From Sedimenticola sp. (GTDB lineage: Bacteria > Pseudomonadota > Gammaproteobacteria > Chromatiales > Chromatiaceae): a DNA stretch of 64,000 nucleotides. Under the pieces are notes generated by a model. That model had not been told where the DNA came from. It ran no database searches and saw nothing but the letters and a program-made list of their open reading frames with translations. Every line of letters begins with the position of its first letter. Position 1 is the stretch's first letter. Positions 27,064-35,465 of the stretch are shown here, one piece after another. A program made the translations under genes and the position numbers. Location: NCBI GenBank assembly GCA_026992075.1, contig JALXAM010000009.1:62001-126000 (forward strand). The letters run 5' to 3'.

Positions 27064-28473
27064 ATGGAAACACTATGGTACTGTAGCGCCATCAGATGTC
27101 CCGGACACGAAAGCCATTTACATCGATGCGATCCAAGAAAACAACCAAACGTATTCTGGTACTGCGGACGAGTTGGATGCCCTGGACACAAGCATCCAGA
27201 CCATCGGTGCAATCCCAACCAATATCCAGGATCAAAATGGCATTGTGGTGCAAGAGACTGCCACTCCAATCACAATTCTCCCAACGAAAGATGCGCCAAC
27301 GGGGTATGGTATTGTGGCAATTACGTCTGTCCAGGGCACCGAGATCCTGACCATCGCTGTAAGGCAGGAGCTGCATTGTTCCGCTATCTTCCTGGCCAGC
27401 GAAGGGGAACTGTCACCGGCGGCCCCATTCGAGTTATAAGGGCCATAAATCAGATCTCGTCTTATTATGAAGGAGGCGGCTGGAGAAGGTGGAGGGATAA
27501 CAATCAAGGTGCAAACATATCCCCAGAAGATGAATCAGCGTGGTTCGACACCATATTTTCCAGAATACCCGACGAATGGCAAGAAAGAGCAAACAGAGTC
27601 AACCAACACCTATGGGTTGTAGGACTTAGATTTCACGATATAGCAACAGCCCCCAATGCTGTTGATGAACTAAGGAGATTCGAAGACTTTTTTGTAATAC
27701 TATGGAACGCGGATGGAATAGTGGAAGGGAACGCCAGACCCAATAGGCGATGCCGAGTATATAAAGGAAGCACTCATCCAACTCAGTGGTTCACCGAGGC
27801 TGAACATGCTCCGGATGTAAACAATGATGGATATAATGATATTGCGTGGACGATACCTGGAATATACATTTTAGGACGAATACATACTAGGGAAACTCCA
27901 AGGAGAGCCTTTGGCGTAAGAGGAAGAAGTTCTGGAAAGCAAGTAGTTCTTACAGGCTATTTTGTTAGCGATCGGGAGATTCGAAGCAGACACATACCAG
28001 TATGGAGAGACATTACATCCATTCGACATACAATTATTAGAGAAGATGAAAACGGCAGAAGAACAAGAGAAAAAGTAATGCGAGGCGATGGGAGAATAGA
28101 TAATAATGAAGCGAACCACATTTACGTTAGTAGAGGATCTGGCGCTACCGGATTACTTATACACCTTGCCGGATTCTCGATTGGCTGCCAAATGATCAGG
28201 GAAGAAGTGGGCAGACCTACGTTAGATGCATTTCTGGATAATTTAATATATGCAACGGGAGGGAATAATCCGATACAAGATGTAAGAAATTATAATTTTA
28301 ATCCAGAAGTGCCGTACATTTTGGTAGATATCAATAACAGATATTACACGCTTGATAGACTGGGTAATTTCATTACACAGGACAATCGCAACCCTTTCGG
28401 GAGACAGAGAGATATAAATCTTTTAAGGCAAGAACGAAGTTCGCGCCAACCTACTTCAATACCCGACTCCTGA
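27064..28473 (+). CDS. Unknown AT-rich gene, candidate T6SS cargo effector with Cys/His repeats
   Basis: Not recognised as a named family. The 469-residue product starts at an ATG with GGAGG upstream. Residues 5-99 hold four copies of a Cys/His repeat, roughly WYC-x4-CPGH-x4-HRC. Cys7, 12, 22; 34, 39, 49; 61, 66, 77; 84, 89, 99 could bind zinc, and the third copy is divergent. The C-terminal half has VWRDITSIRHTI and ends its core with IHLAGFSIGCQ (366-376). This resembles, from memory, bacterial and phage proteins with an IHxx...SxGCQ motif that are suspected to act on peptidoglycan like YkuD enzymes. There is no signal peptide or membrane helix, as usual for T6SS cargo. Composition is very AT-rich after about 27450 (a sampled 60-base line is 32% GC against 60% in clpV), suggesting transfer. 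It lies between clpV and vgrG with a 19-base gap to vgrG. No obvious immunity gene is adjacent. Confidence 0.7.
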   Translation: METLWYCSAIRCPGHESHLHRCDPRKQPNVFWYCGRVGCPGHKHPDHRCNPNQYPGSKWHCGARDCHSNHNSPNERCANGVWYCGNYVCPGHRDPDHRCKAGAALFRYLPGQRRGTVTGGPIRVIRAINQISSYYEGGGWRRWRDNNQGANISPEDESAWFDTIFSRIPDEWQERANRVNQHLWVVGLRFHDIATAPNAVDELRRFEDFFVILWNADGIVEGNARPNRRCRVYKGSTHPTQWFTEAEHAPDVNNDGYNDIAWTIPGIYILGRIHTRETPRRAFGVRGRSSGKQVVLTGYFVSDREIRSRHIPVWRDITSIRHTIIREDENGRRTREKVMRGDGRIDNNEANHIYVSRGSGATGLLIHLAGFSIGCQMIREEVGRPTLDAFLDNLIYATGGNNPIQDVRNYNFNPEVPYILVDINNRYYTLDRLGNFITQDNRNPFGRQRDINLLRQERSSRQPTSIPDS

Positions 28474-28492
28474 CAAACTGAAGTAGAAAGTT

Positions 28493-30370
28493 ATGTCTGC
28501 TATTCAAACAACTCGGCTGGCTTCCTTAGAAACTCCTCTTGGGGAAGATAAGCTACTATTGGCCGAAGCTTCTGTGACGGAAGCTCTTGCCGCACCTTTT
28601 ACGATCGAGATCGAGGCAGTTACGCTGGAACCGATCGTTCTCGAAGATCTTCTGGCCAAAAAAATTACACTCAGGCTAGACTTGGGAGATGGCAGCGAGC
28701 GCTATTTCAATGGCCACGTCTTCCGAATCGGAGAAGAGGAGCCAGAAGGTGAATTCTGGCTCTATACCCTTACCGTCCGACCTTGGCTCTGGTTCCTCAC
28801 CCGTACCACGGACTGTAGAATCTTCCAGAACCAGAGCGTACCCGAGATCGTCAAATCGATCTTCCGCGAGCACGGTTTCACCGATGTGGAGGACAAGCTT
28901 GGTGGAAACTATCCCCAGAGGGAGTACTGCGTCCAGTACCGGGAGACGGACTTCGACTTCGTGCACAGGCTGCTCGAGCAGGAAGGAATCTATTACTATT
29001 TCCGTCATGAAAAAGACCGACACGTTCTGATCCTCGTCGACAGTGCGGAGGTACTTGAAAAACTCCCACAGGCAATCGATTACGGTTCAGCCGGTGGAGC
29101 AAAGGTGATGAAACCACACATCATCAGCTTTCGGACCGAGAAGGTCTTACGACCGGGCGCCGTGGTGCTCAATGATTTCGACTTCGAAAAACCGGGCGCG
29201 AATCTCGAGGCACGTGGCGTGGAAACACACCCACACGAACGGGCCGACCTGGAAGTTTATGATTATCCGGGCGAATACACCGATGCCGACCAGGGAGAAC
29301 GTTACGCCAGGATCCGGGTCGAGGAACTCCAGAGCCGGTACCTGGAAGCGCGGGGCAGCAGTGACGTCCGCTCATTCTCCGCCGGTCAGCGCTTTGAACT
29401 GAATTGCCTCGATTCCGACATGGCCAAACGGCTGAATGGAGAGTATTTGCTCACCGAAACCCACCACAGCTTCAGCACCGGCGGCTACTTTTCGGACGAT
29501 TTGGGAGGGGAAAGCTATCACAACAGCTTTACCGCCATCCCCGCCAAGGTTCCTTTCCGACCCGACCGCAGGACTCCGAAACCGGTGATCCAGGGCCCGC
29601 AGACCGCCATCGTGGTGGGGCCGAAGGGCGAGGAGATCTATACTGACAAGTACGGAAGGATAAAGGTGCAGTTCCATTGGGACCGCTACGGCAAAAAGGA
29701 CGAGAAGAGCTCGTGCTGGATCCGGGTAGCCCAGATGTGGGCGGGCAAACGCTGGGGCGCCGTTCATTTGCCCAGGGTCGGTCAGGAGGTGATTGTGGAG
29801 TTCCTCGATGGCGACCCCGATCGCCCCATCGTCACCGGCCGCGTCTACAATGCCGAGCAGATGCCACCCTATGACCTGCCGGCCAACAAGACCCAAAGCG
29901 GCATCAAGTCGCGCAGCAGCAAGGAAGGTTCACAAAAGAATTGCAATGAGATCCGGTTCGAAGACAAGAAGGGGGAGGAGGAACTTTATATCCATGCCGA
30001 GCGCAACCTGAAAGTCACGGTGGAAAACGACGAGAGTCGCTGGCTGGGTGGTGACCGTACGGCCACCATCGAGCAGAACGACGCATTGGAGATCAAGCAC
30101 GGAAAACGAGAAGCCACTCTGAAACAAGGGGATGATTTGCTCACCCTGGAGCAGGGTCATCGTACGACCACCCTCAACATGGGAGACGACACTCTCAAAG
30201 TCAGTATGGGCAAAATCACACATGAGGCCCCCTTGGGAACCTACACCATCAAGGCCATGAATGTCGAAATCAAAGGCATCACGAGCATCAAACTGGTTTG
30301 CGGCGCCAGTACCCTTGAGGTGGGCCCGGCAATGATTACCATCAACGCACCCTTGGTGAAGATCAATTAG
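28493..30370 (+). CDS. vgrG: VgrG, T6SS spike protein
   Basis: VgrG trimers form the puncturing spike below the PAAR tip. The 625 residues contain the gp27-like base (DFDFVHRLLEQEGIYYYFRH). The gp5-like OB fold includes GPKGEEIYTDKYGRIKVQFH and SSCWIRVAQMWAGKRWGA, followed by PRVGQEVIVEFLDGDPDRPI and VTGRVYNAEQ. The C-terminal beta-helix consists of polar repeats (about residues 495-625). It ends without any catalytic extension, so effectors must be carried non-covalently. The first 300 bases are slightly AT-richer than the rest. Confidence 0.96.
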   Translation: MSAIQTTRLASLETPLGEDKLLLAEASVTEALAAPFTIEIEAVTLEPIVLEDLLAKKITLRLDLGDGSERYFNGHVFRIGEEEPEGEFWLYTLTVRPWLWFLTRTTDCRIFQNQSVPEIVKSIFREHGFTDVEDKLGGNYPQREYCVQYRETDFDFVHRLLEQEGIYYYFRHEKDRHVLILVDSAEVLEKLPQAIDYGSAGGAKVMKPHIISFRTEKVLRPGAVVLNDFDFEKPGANLEARGVETHPHERADLEVYDYPGEYTDADQGERYARIRVEELQSRYLEARGSSDVRSFSAGQRFELNCLDSDMAKRLNGEYLLTETHHSFSTGGYFSDDLGGESYHNSFTAIPAKVPFRPDRRTPKPVIQGPQTAIVVGPKGEEIYTDKYGRIKVQFHWDRYGKKDEKSSCWIRVAQMWAGKRWGAVHLPRVGQEVIVEFLDGDPDRPIVTGRVYNAEQMPPYDLPANKTQSGIKSRSSKEGSQKNCNEIRFEDKKGEEELYIHAERNLKVTVENDESRWLGGDRTATIEQNDALEIKHGKREATLKQGDDLLTLEQGHRTTTLNMGDDTLKVSMGKITHEAPLGTYTIKAMNVEIKGITSIKLVCGASTLEVGPAMITINAPLVKIN

Positions 30371-30452
30371 TCCATTTTGATTAGTTATCGACAAGGTATT
30401 GGAATTCAGGGATTGAATCCGCCAAGCCAAACCAAAACAAAGGAAATTCGTC

Positions 30453-30743
30453 ATGTCCAGACCCGCCGCCCGCCTTGGCGATATGACAGCCCACGGTGGC
30501 CTCATCACGATGGGATTTCCCACCGTATTGATCGGGGGCATGCCGGCTGCCCGCATCGGCGACCCGCATATCTGCCCCATGTCGGATGGCCCCAAACCCC
30601 ACGTAGGTGGACCCATTGTCTTGGGGGCCGTAACCGTACTGGTCGGTGGCGCTCCCTTGGCCAGAATGGGTGATATGGCCATCTGCGCCGGCCCACCTGA
30701 CACCATCGTCACGGGTGCCCCCACAGTACTGATCGGTGGATAA
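30453..30743 (+). CDS. PAAR-domain protein, spike tip
   Basis: PAAR proteins cap the VgrG spike and sharpen it. The 96-residue product has the PAAR/PAAR-like repeats PAARLGDMTAHGG, TVLIGGMPAARIGDPHICPM and TVLVGGAPLARMGDMAICAG. It is a stand-alone PAAR without fused toxin or N-terminal helices. Conserved His and Cys residues in these repeats coordinate zinc in homologues. It follows vgrG after 82 bases, with AAGGA before the start. Confidence 0.94.
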   Translation: MSRPAARLGDMTAHGGLITMGFPTVLIGGMPAARIGDPHICPMSDGPKPHVGGPIVLGAVTVLVGGAPLARMGDMAICAGPPDTIVTGAPTVLIGG

Positions 30744-30748
30744 GACAG

Positions 30749-31171
30749 ATGGCCGGTACAGTCGGTTTTCAGAATCTGGTCAAAGGCTATCTCGTTGCAT
30801 CCCGGACAACCGGCCCATTGGTCCCCCCCAGTCATCCTTTCGACAAGGTTTCCCTGGAGATCAGCGGGGAACAAATCGGCGCCTTGCTGACCAGAAACCG
30901 TGAGCAAGCGGCATTGTTCGGGCGGCTGGGGTTCGATCCAGAGCATCCCGACAAGCTGCATCAGGCGCTGATAGCCCAAGCCCGCAATCACCCCTGCATC
31001 CAGGTCGAGGAGCTGGAACACGACATCCGCTTCGTCATCCGTGGAACCATCGAAGGACCGCAAGGTTCAGCTGATATCGATAGCCTGTGGCTCATGGAAA
31101 AGTACGGCACTCCCCCGACCGCACGTCTGGAGGCCGTTCATATCCCTTCAAAGGTTCCCAGCCATGACTGA
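30749..31171 (+). CDS. Unknown 140-residue protein in the VgrG-PAAR module
   Basis: Not securely recognised. The product is soluble with no signal peptide or membrane helix. Its C-terminal half (IRFVIRGTIEGPQGSADIDS, then LWLMEKYGTPPTARLEAVHI) recalls DUF6883-like proteins often found near toxin genes, but this is from memory and weak. It starts 5 bases after the PAAR stop and overlaps the following FHA gene by 8 bases, so it is co-translated with spike genes. It could be a small effector, an adaptor or an immunity-like factor. Absence of a signal argues against immunity to a periplasmic toxin. Confidence 0.6.
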   Translation: MAGTVGFQNLVKGYLVASRTTGPLVPPSHPFDKVSLEISGEQIGALLTRNREQAALFGRLGFDPEHPDKLHQALIAQARNHPCIQVEELEHDIRFVIRGTIEGPQGSADIDSLWLMEKYGTPPTARLEAVHIPSKVPSHD

Positions 31172-31937
31172 CTGGCGCATCCTGTTGGAAAACGGACAAG
31201 GCAACCTCATCAGGTTGACACTGCCGTGCCTCATTGGCCGTAGCCCCAAGGCCGACCTGCACCTCGCCAACCCCACCATATCCAATTTTCATTGCCGCCT
31301 GGACATCGAAGCAGAGAACTGTGTCATCCATGATCTGGGCAGCACCAATGGCACCTGGATCAACCAGAAACGAATCGAGAAGGCCCAGCTCCGGCCGGGA
31401 GACCGGATCAGCCTGGGTCAGTATGATCTGCTGGTGAAACAGATTGAACCTGGTGTGCAGCTGCAGTTCTGCTGGCTGAGCGGACTTCCAACAGGCTGGG
31501 AGCGATCGGAAAATTCAGGCCTCATATGGCCAGAAGCAAGAACCAGCCTCATCTGCGAAACGGACGACCTGGATGAGGGGGAAAGCCTGGATTACTATCT
31601 GGAACGTCAAAAGCACTGCCTGGAACAGTTGGCCCGGAACATCCTCATGGAAGAGACCACGCCGCCGACATGGCCCGGCTTATATGAAACGCGATCGGTT
31701 CAATGGCGCTACCAGCTCGCGGATGGTAGTGAGGTCACCCAGATCCAACACTATGGACGACAGGAGAACCGGATCTATATTGTCACCCTAACCTTCCTAC
31801 CCCAAACCCCACCATCCTTACGCAAACAATTCATTGAATTGGTGATCGAACCGGAGCCGGGATCACCCTTGATTCCTGGGACGGGACCACACAAAATTGA
31901 GCCAACAGGGCAGTCTGCGGGAGAGGGGGAACAATGA
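31164..31937 (+). CDS. FHA domain protein with DcrB/Eag-like C-terminal domain
   Basis: The 257-residue product has an N-terminal FHA domain (about 1-95) that would bind phosphothreonine: LIGRSPKADLHL, ISNFHCRLD and DLGSTNGTWIN carry the usual Gly-Arg, Ser/His and Asn residues. Residues about 100-235 (FCWLSGLPTGWERS, SLDYYLERQKHCLEQLARNI, VTQIQHYGRQENRIYIVTLT) resemble the DcrB/DUF1795 fold used by Eag effector chaperones; this is inferred from pattern, not a search. The start at 31164 overlaps the previous gene, and the stop overlaps tagH by four bases. It may link threonine phosphorylation to cargo handling. Confidence 0.72.
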   Translation: MTDWRILLENGQGNLIRLTLPCLIGRSPKADLHLANPTISNFHCRLDIEAENCVIHDLGSTNGTWINQKRIEKAQLRPGDRISLGQYDLLVKQIEPGVQLQFCWLSGLPTGWERSENSGLIWPEARTSLICETDDLDEGESLDYYLERQKHCLEQLARNILMEETTPPTWPGLYETRSVQWRYQLADGSEVTQIQHYGRQENRIYIVTLTFLPQTPPSLRKQFIELVIEPEPGSPLIPGTGPHKIEPTGQSAGEGEQ

Positions 31938-33595
31938 CGCTGGAGATCGACGTGATTTCCTATCGGGGACAGCCCCCCTCTGCCCCCTTGCATCTCGCTC
32001 TCGAAGCCCGTAGCGCCACTGTCGGTCGCAAGCCCGAAAACGATCTGGTTCTTCCTGACCCTGATCGCGTCGTCTCGGGAACCCATTTGCGAATCGAATA
32101 TCAGGGGGGGCAATATTTCCTTCTCGACCAGAGCACCAACGGCACCTATCTCAACCACGCCTCGGAACCGGTTCCGAAGGGAAAGCCGATTCCGCTCTCC
32201 AATGGAGATCTGATCCAGATCGGCGAATACCAGCTTTCCGTCCGCTTGGCGGACGAAGAAGCAAAAACCATGCTGGCTCCCGAACCACAACCCGGGATCC
32301 CTGCCGAACCACCGCCGGCCGAATCCGTCCCACCTCCCTCCCCTTTCCAGACCGAAACCCTGGATCCTTTGGCGCTGATTGGAGGTGCAGCCCCGCCGTC
32401 AGCCACGCCCGATCCCTCTTTATCGGCCGGTGGTGGACCTGCTCCCGATATTGCTTCCTCGTATGATATCAATCCCGGGACACCCGGCTTCTCGCCAGAG
32501 AATCCCTTTGTGGAGGGGTCTGACAGTAGCGGGCCAAACATCCCGGACGATTTCGACCTGCTGGCGGACCTGAATCCTGCGGAACCCAGCCAACCGGACC
32601 ACGCCCCCATCGAACAGCAGGCTTTCAGTCCACCGGAGGTAGCACCCGAACCTGCGCCTACTCCACCCGAGCCGCCAACGGAAGGACAGCATGCCACCGG
32701 CCAGCATGCGCCCGTCCCCGGGAGCGAGGCGATGCCCGAACCGGGTTTGCCGGGCACCGCACCTGCCGGACCTGCACCGGGCGAAGAACCAGGCACCGCA
32801 CCCACTGCACCACCTTCTCCGAGCAGTGCCACCCCACCCCCTCCGCCTGTTGGCGAATCCGCGACCGGGCAACATCCACCCTCACCTGCGCGACCCGAAC
32901 CCTCTTCTGCGCCCGCGGATGCCACTGCTTCAGCACCGGCCCAGACTGCAGGGGAGCAGGCGGCACCCGCTGCTTCTGACCGCCTCCTGCAGGCACTGCT
33001 GGAAGGGCTGGGCCAGACACCGGGGCGACCACTTTCGCCGGAGGAGCAGGAAGCTCTGGCTCGCACCCTGGGCAACCTCGTCCGCCTGACGGTCGATGGC
33101 CTCATCCGGGCCCTGGCGGTACGCAACGGTTTCAAACAGGAGCTGCGGCTGGAGATGACCACCATCCGCCCGGTGGAGAACAACCCGCTGAAATTTTCCA
33201 TCAATGCCCAGGATGCCCTGCAGCGCATGCTGTTCCTGCGTCAGCAGGGTTTCATGGAGCCGGAACAGGCAATCGAGGAGGCCTTCCACGACATCATGGC
33301 GCACGAGATGGCCATGGTGGCCGGTCTGCAGGCGGCGCTGCAGGCCCTGCTCGACCGCTTCGATCCCAAGGCGCTCGAGGAGCACTTCCGGGAGTTCGGC
33401 GCCCTCACCGGTGCCCTTCCGCTGCTCAGGGAAGCGAAGTACTGGGATGTCTTCAAGAAAACCTATGCGCAGGTACGTCGGGACGCCGAGGAAGGCTTCA
33501 TGCATCTGTTCGGCGAGGCGTTCAACCGAGCCTATGAAGAACAGGTCCACCGCCTGCGGACACAGCAGCCATCGGATACCGGGGGACAACCGTGA
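31934..33595 (+). CDS. tagH: TagH, T6SS-associated FHA protein (Fha)
   Basis: TagH/Fha1 is the phosphothreonine-binding scaffold through which the kinase PpkA licenses T6SS assembly. The 553 residues have an FHA domain (1-105: SATVGRKPENDLVL, VSGTHLRIEY, STNGTYLN). A long Pro/Ala-rich linker (about 115-345) follows. The conserved T6SS-FHA C-terminal domain starts about residue 348 (LLQALLEGLG), with LRLEMTTIRPVENNPLKFSI and LFLRQQGFMEPEQAIEEAFH. Just after the FHA domain a candidate phosphosite, Thr112 in EEAKTML, is seen. The stop overlaps the tssJ start. Confidence 0.93.
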   Translation: MTLEIDVISYRGQPPSAPLHLALEARSATVGRKPENDLVLPDPDRVVSGTHLRIEYQGGQYFLLDQSTNGTYLNHASEPVPKGKPIPLSNGDLIQIGEYQLSVRLADEEAKTMLAPEPQPGIPAEPPPAESVPPPSPFQTETLDPLALIGGAAPPSATPDPSLSAGGGPAPDIASSYDINPGTPGFSPENPFVEGSDSSGPNIPDDFDLLADLNPAEPSQPDHAPIEQQAFSPPEVAPEPAPTPPEPPTEGQHATGQHAPVPGSEAMPEPGLPGTAPAGPAPGEEPGTAPTAPPSPSSATPPPPPVGESATGQHPPSPARPEPSSAPADATASAPAQTAGEQAAPAASDRLLQALLEGLGQTPGRPLSPEEQEALARTLGNLVRLTVDGLIRALAVRNGFKQELRLEMTTIRPVENNPLKFSINAQDALQRMLFLRQQGFMEPEQAIEEAFHDIMAHEMAMVAGLQAALQALLDRFDPKALEEHFREFGALTGALPLLREAKYWDVFKKTYAQVRRDAEEGFMHLFGEAFNRAYEEQVHRLRTQQPSDTGGQP

Positions 33596-34074
33596 CCAAA
33601 TCGCTCATTCGCTCGCCCAAAGCCATTCTTTCGATCCTATACTGGGTTGTCGGCCTCCTCGTACTGACGGGTTGCGCCTCCAACCCCACGCCCACCCGGG
33701 TGGAGGCGGTGGTGCAGACCGCCCCCATCATCAACCCCGCGAAAGGGGTGAAGACGGCGCCCGTGGTGGTCCGGATCTATGCCCTGAGCGCACCCAGTCC
33801 CTTCGACAGCAGCGACTTCTTCAGTCTCTACGAATCCGACAGGCAGGTGCTGGGAGATACCCTGCTCTACCGCGAGGAGCGCCAGCTCAATCCCGGAGAT
33901 GAATGGCCGCTGGATATGCGCCTGCCCGCCAACGCGCAGTATCTCGGTGCCATCGCAGCCTTCCAGGAGATCGACCAGGCACAATGGCGCGCCCTGATTC
34001 CAATCCGCCCGAAGGGGCGGACCCGGGTCACCATCCGTATCGAAGAAAACCGGATCCAGGCCGTGACAGAATAG
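33592..34074 (+). CDS. tssJ: TssJ, T6SS outer-membrane lipoprotein
   Basis: TssJ anchors the TssJLM membrane complex in the outer membrane. The 160 residues carry a lipoprotein signal with lipobox LLTGC-like (VLTGC, Cys28). The mature part has VVVRIYALSAPSPFDSSDFF, then SLYESDRQVLGDTLLYREE, a family hallmark, and NAQYLGAIAAFQEIDQAQWR near the end. It uses a GTG start overlapping the tagH stop (GTGA). Length is normal for TssJ. Confidence 0.94.
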   Translation: MTKSLIRSPKAILSILYWVVGLLVLTGCASNPTPTRVEAVVQTAPIINPAKGVKTAPVVVRIYALSAPSPFDSSDFFSLYESDRQVLGDTLLYREERQLNPGDEWPLDMRLPANAQYLGAIAAFQEIDQAQWRALIPIRPKGRTRVTIRIEENRIQAVTE

Positions 34075-34132
34075 TGACGAGGGGTCTGAGCCGCGGGACC
34101 GGCGAATCGCGCGAAGGGGGAAATGAACGACA

Positions 34133-35461
34133 ATGAGCGAACACAACCGGGTCGTCTGGTCTGAAGGACTCTTCCTTACGCCCCAGCACTTCCAGCAGCA
34201 CGATCGCTGGGTAGCCTGGCTGGCACGGGTTCAGGGCGGCTGGATGCACGCCAATCCCTGGGGGTTCCGACGGATCGAGATCGACGGTGCGCTTCTCGAA
34301 ATGGGCAAACTCGGTCTCCAGCGTGCCCAGGGCATCCTGCCCGACGGAACACCTTTCGATATTCCCGATGAGCAGATGGCGCCGGAACCCCTGGCTGTAA
34401 CGGACGAATCACGAGGCCAGACAGTCCATCTCGCTCTTCCCCTGCCGCGCGAGGGGGCTCCAGCTCAGGGCAATGATCCAAAAGAGCTGTATCGCCACGT
34501 AACCCGTGAGACCGAGCTGCGCGACGACAACGAAGGCCTGGAGGAAACCCGACCGGTAATAGTGGCCGTGCCCAACCTCAGGCTGGTGCTCGGTCAGGAG
34601 CCCCCGCAAGGATTCATCTCCATGGCGGTTGCTCGTATTGCGGACATCCGCCCGGAAGGCGCGCTGGTATTGGACGAGGAGTTCATTCCACCACTGCTGT
34701 CGATTCACGCCAGCCAAAGGCTGATGAAGTTCATGACCGAATTGCAGGCCATGCTGCGTCATCGCGTCATGGCACTGTCCGAACGCCTTTCCGCTACCGG
34801 TCAGGGGGGCGTGGCGGAGGTGGCGGACTTCATGCTGCTGCAACTGGTCAATCGCTTCGAACCCGTGGTCGCTCATCTCGCCCGGACCCCCGTGCTCCAT
34901 GGGGAACAACTCTATGCCATGCTCCTCGCCCTCGCGGGCGAGCTGGCCACGTTCTCGCGGGCCGATCGCCGCGCGCCCGAGTTCCCGCCCTACACCCATC
35001 CGGATCCACAGCCGGCTTTCGATCCCCTGATCGAGGAGATTCGCGGTGGCTTGAGCAAGGTGATCCTGGAACGGGCCATCGCGATCCCCCTGGTCGACCG
35101 CAATTACGGCTTCTACGTGGCCACGATCAGCGACCGCTCCCTGCTGGAGGATGCCGAATTCATATTGGCGGTCAAAGCCGACATGGAACCCGAGGCGCTG
35201 CGCCGCCAGTTCCTGGCACAGGTCAAAGCCGGCCCCGTGGAAGAGATCCAGCAGTTCGTCAAGCTCGCCCTGCCGGGTATCCGGCTGTACCCCCTTCCCG
35301 TGGCGCCCCGCCAGGTGCCTTATCACGCGGGCTACCATTATTTCCGCCTCGACCGGAACAGCGAACACTGGCCAGCGCTGTCGAAATCGGCCGCTTTCGC
35401 CTTCCACGTGGGTGGGCAGTTCCCGAATCTGAAAATGGAATTCTGGGCCATACGGGAGTAG
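34133..35461 (+). CDS. tssK: TssK, baseplate-to-membrane-complex adaptor
   Basis: TssK trimers link the TssEFG baseplate to TssL/TssM. The 442 residues open with VVWSEGLFLTPQHFQQHDRW, the diagnostic TssK start. Later blocks include ASQRLMKFMTELQAMLRHRV, FMLLQLVNRFEPVVAHLART and the C-terminal YHYFRLDRNSEHWPALSKSA. Length matches the family (about 445). A 58-base gap separates it from tssJ, the largest in this part of the operon, with AGGGGG before the start. Confidence 0.96.
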   Translation: MSEHNRVVWSEGLFLTPQHFQQHDRWVAWLARVQGGWMHANPWGFRRIEIDGALLEMGKLGLQRAQGILPDGTPFDIPDEQMAPEPLAVTDESRGQTVHLALPLPREGAPAQGNDPKELYRHVTRETELRDDNEGLEETRPVIVAVPNLRLVLGQEPPQGFISMAVARIADIRPEGALVLDEEFIPPLLSIHASQRLMKFMTELQAMLRHRVMALSERLSATGQGGVAEVADFMLLQLVNRFEPVVAHLARTPVLHGEQLYAMLLALAGELATFSRADRRAPEFPPYTHPDPQPAFDPLIEEIRGGLSKVILERAIAIPLVDRNYGFYVATISDRSLLEDAEFILAVKADMEPEALRRQFLAQVKAGPVEEIQQFVKLALPGIRLYPLPVAPRQVPYHAGYHYFRLDRNSEHWPALSKSAAFAFHVGGQFPNLKMEFWAIRE

Positions 35462-35465
35462 CGCC

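Noticed and set aside
27076..27361. Possible CRISPR-like or DNA repeat array
   Set aside because: The repeats are at protein level with variable codons and irregular spacing, so they are not a DNA repeat array.
27096..27439. Two small open frames over the start of the AT-rich gene
   Set aside because: The Cys/His repeats and a good ribosome-binding site support the 27064 frame, which continues unbroken to vgrG.
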